Source of the DNA: Gemmatimonadota bacterium
GTDB lineage: Bacteria; Latescibacterota; UBA2968
DNA: 14,103 nucleotides
Assembly (NCBI GenBank): GCA_002714465.1
Contig: PAXL01000052.1
Location: 14,854-28,956 of the forward strand
Reading direction: 5' to 3'
The notes below the pieces were generated by a model, which was not told the origin of the DNA, did not search any database, and saw nothing but the letters and a program-made list of their open reading frames with translations. Shown one piece after another: positions 13,747 through 14,103 of this stretch. Numbering within the stretch: the stretch's first letter is position 1; each line of letters starts with the position of its first letter. The translations under genes were made by a program, and so were the position numbers.

Positions 13747-14103
13747 GTGACTAACTACGCGGCTTGCGCCCGGAGATCCAGACGTGATCGGGCCTTAGTG
13801 AACACGATCCTATCAGCTTGCGTGCTCTGGCTGGTAGCTGGAAATCTGTTCGCGGAATACACGGTGGAGCGCCCCCGACTCGCGTCGGCCAATTTTGGTG
13901 AGAAGCCAGCGGTCGTGATCGTCGGACGATCAGGTGTATTCGGCCTGCCAGGTTCTAGGGGCGTGCTGCAAGTAGCAGAGATCCAATCGGGGTTCGTACG
14001 CATTGTCGCCGAAATGTCAACAGCTGAAGTCATTTGCGATGTCGATACGGGGAGCTTTGATGGGACAGAGAGGGATGACGTTTTTTCCGTCGGGGATGGG
14101 TTA
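13747..14103 (+). CDS. Exported protein of unknown function (partial, runs off the window)
   Basis: An open plus-strand frame of 119 codons that continues past the window end without a stop. The GTG at 13747 lies 25 bases after the peptidase gene and has a purine-rich GAGAGAG stretch a few bases upstream. The translated N-terminus has basic residues (ARRSRRDR), then a hydrophobic core (LSACVLWLVAGNLFA) and a likely cleavage site before EYTVERP: a Sec signal peptide. A GTG at codon 18 (13798) would shorten the basic region but keep the signal. The visible mature part (about 80 residues) looks strand-rich, with no domain I recognise. It is probably the fourth gene of the envelope operon. Confidence 0.65.
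   Translation, partial: MTNYAACARRSRRDRALVNTILSACVLWLVAGNLFAEYTVERPRLASANFGEKPAVVIVGRSGVFGLPGSRGVLQVAEIQSGFVRIVAEMSTAEVICDVDTGSFDGTERDDVFSVGDGL

Overview
This window looks like a chromosomal segment from a flagellated bacterium with two membranes. The outer membrane is implied by a TolC-type channel, an RND efflux pump and several lipoproteins; the flagellum by an anti-sigma-28 factor (FlgM) and a near-perfect sigma-28 promoter. The DNA is moderately GC-rich, genes often start with GTG or TTG, and housekeeping promoters look like TTGAC-N17-TATxxT. I cannot name the phylum from this; an uncultured Gram-negative lineage is an inference. No tRNA, rRNA, IS element or CRISPR array was seen.

Layout. 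(1) 1-1310: the 3' end of a gene, probably a gamma-glutamyltransferase, followed by a fold-type I PLP aminotransferase. (2) 1612-2509: a single-gene unit with its own promoter, TTG start and terminator, encoding a short Mrp/ApbC-type ATPase. (3) 2862-3974: a FecR-domain exported protein behind a sigma-28 promoter whose -35 and -10 elements each lie in an inverted repeat, closed by a strong terminator. (4) 4022-11592: a tripartite efflux operon (lipoprotein adaptor, RND pump, outer-membrane channel) plus a small exported protein, ending at a shared hairpin terminator. (5) 11602-12003: flgM on the minus strand, converging on the efflux operon. (6) 12021-14103: a tightly packed plus-strand operon divergent from flgM: small membrane protein, HEAT-repeat lipoprotein, M15-type peptidoglycan peptidase lipoprotein, and an exported protein cut by the window end.

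How the parts fit. The efflux genes form one machine spanning both membranes. The pump is the most unusual protein here: about 270 residues, including long hydrophobic stretches, lie between TM6 and TM7, where classical RND pumps have a short linker. FlgM and the sigma-28 promoter of the fecR-like gene belong to one regulatory circuit: FlgM would hold sigma-28 inactive until the flagellar hook is complete, which makes the FecR-domain protein a likely late flagellar or motility-linked gene. The last operon looks like an envelope maintenance cluster.
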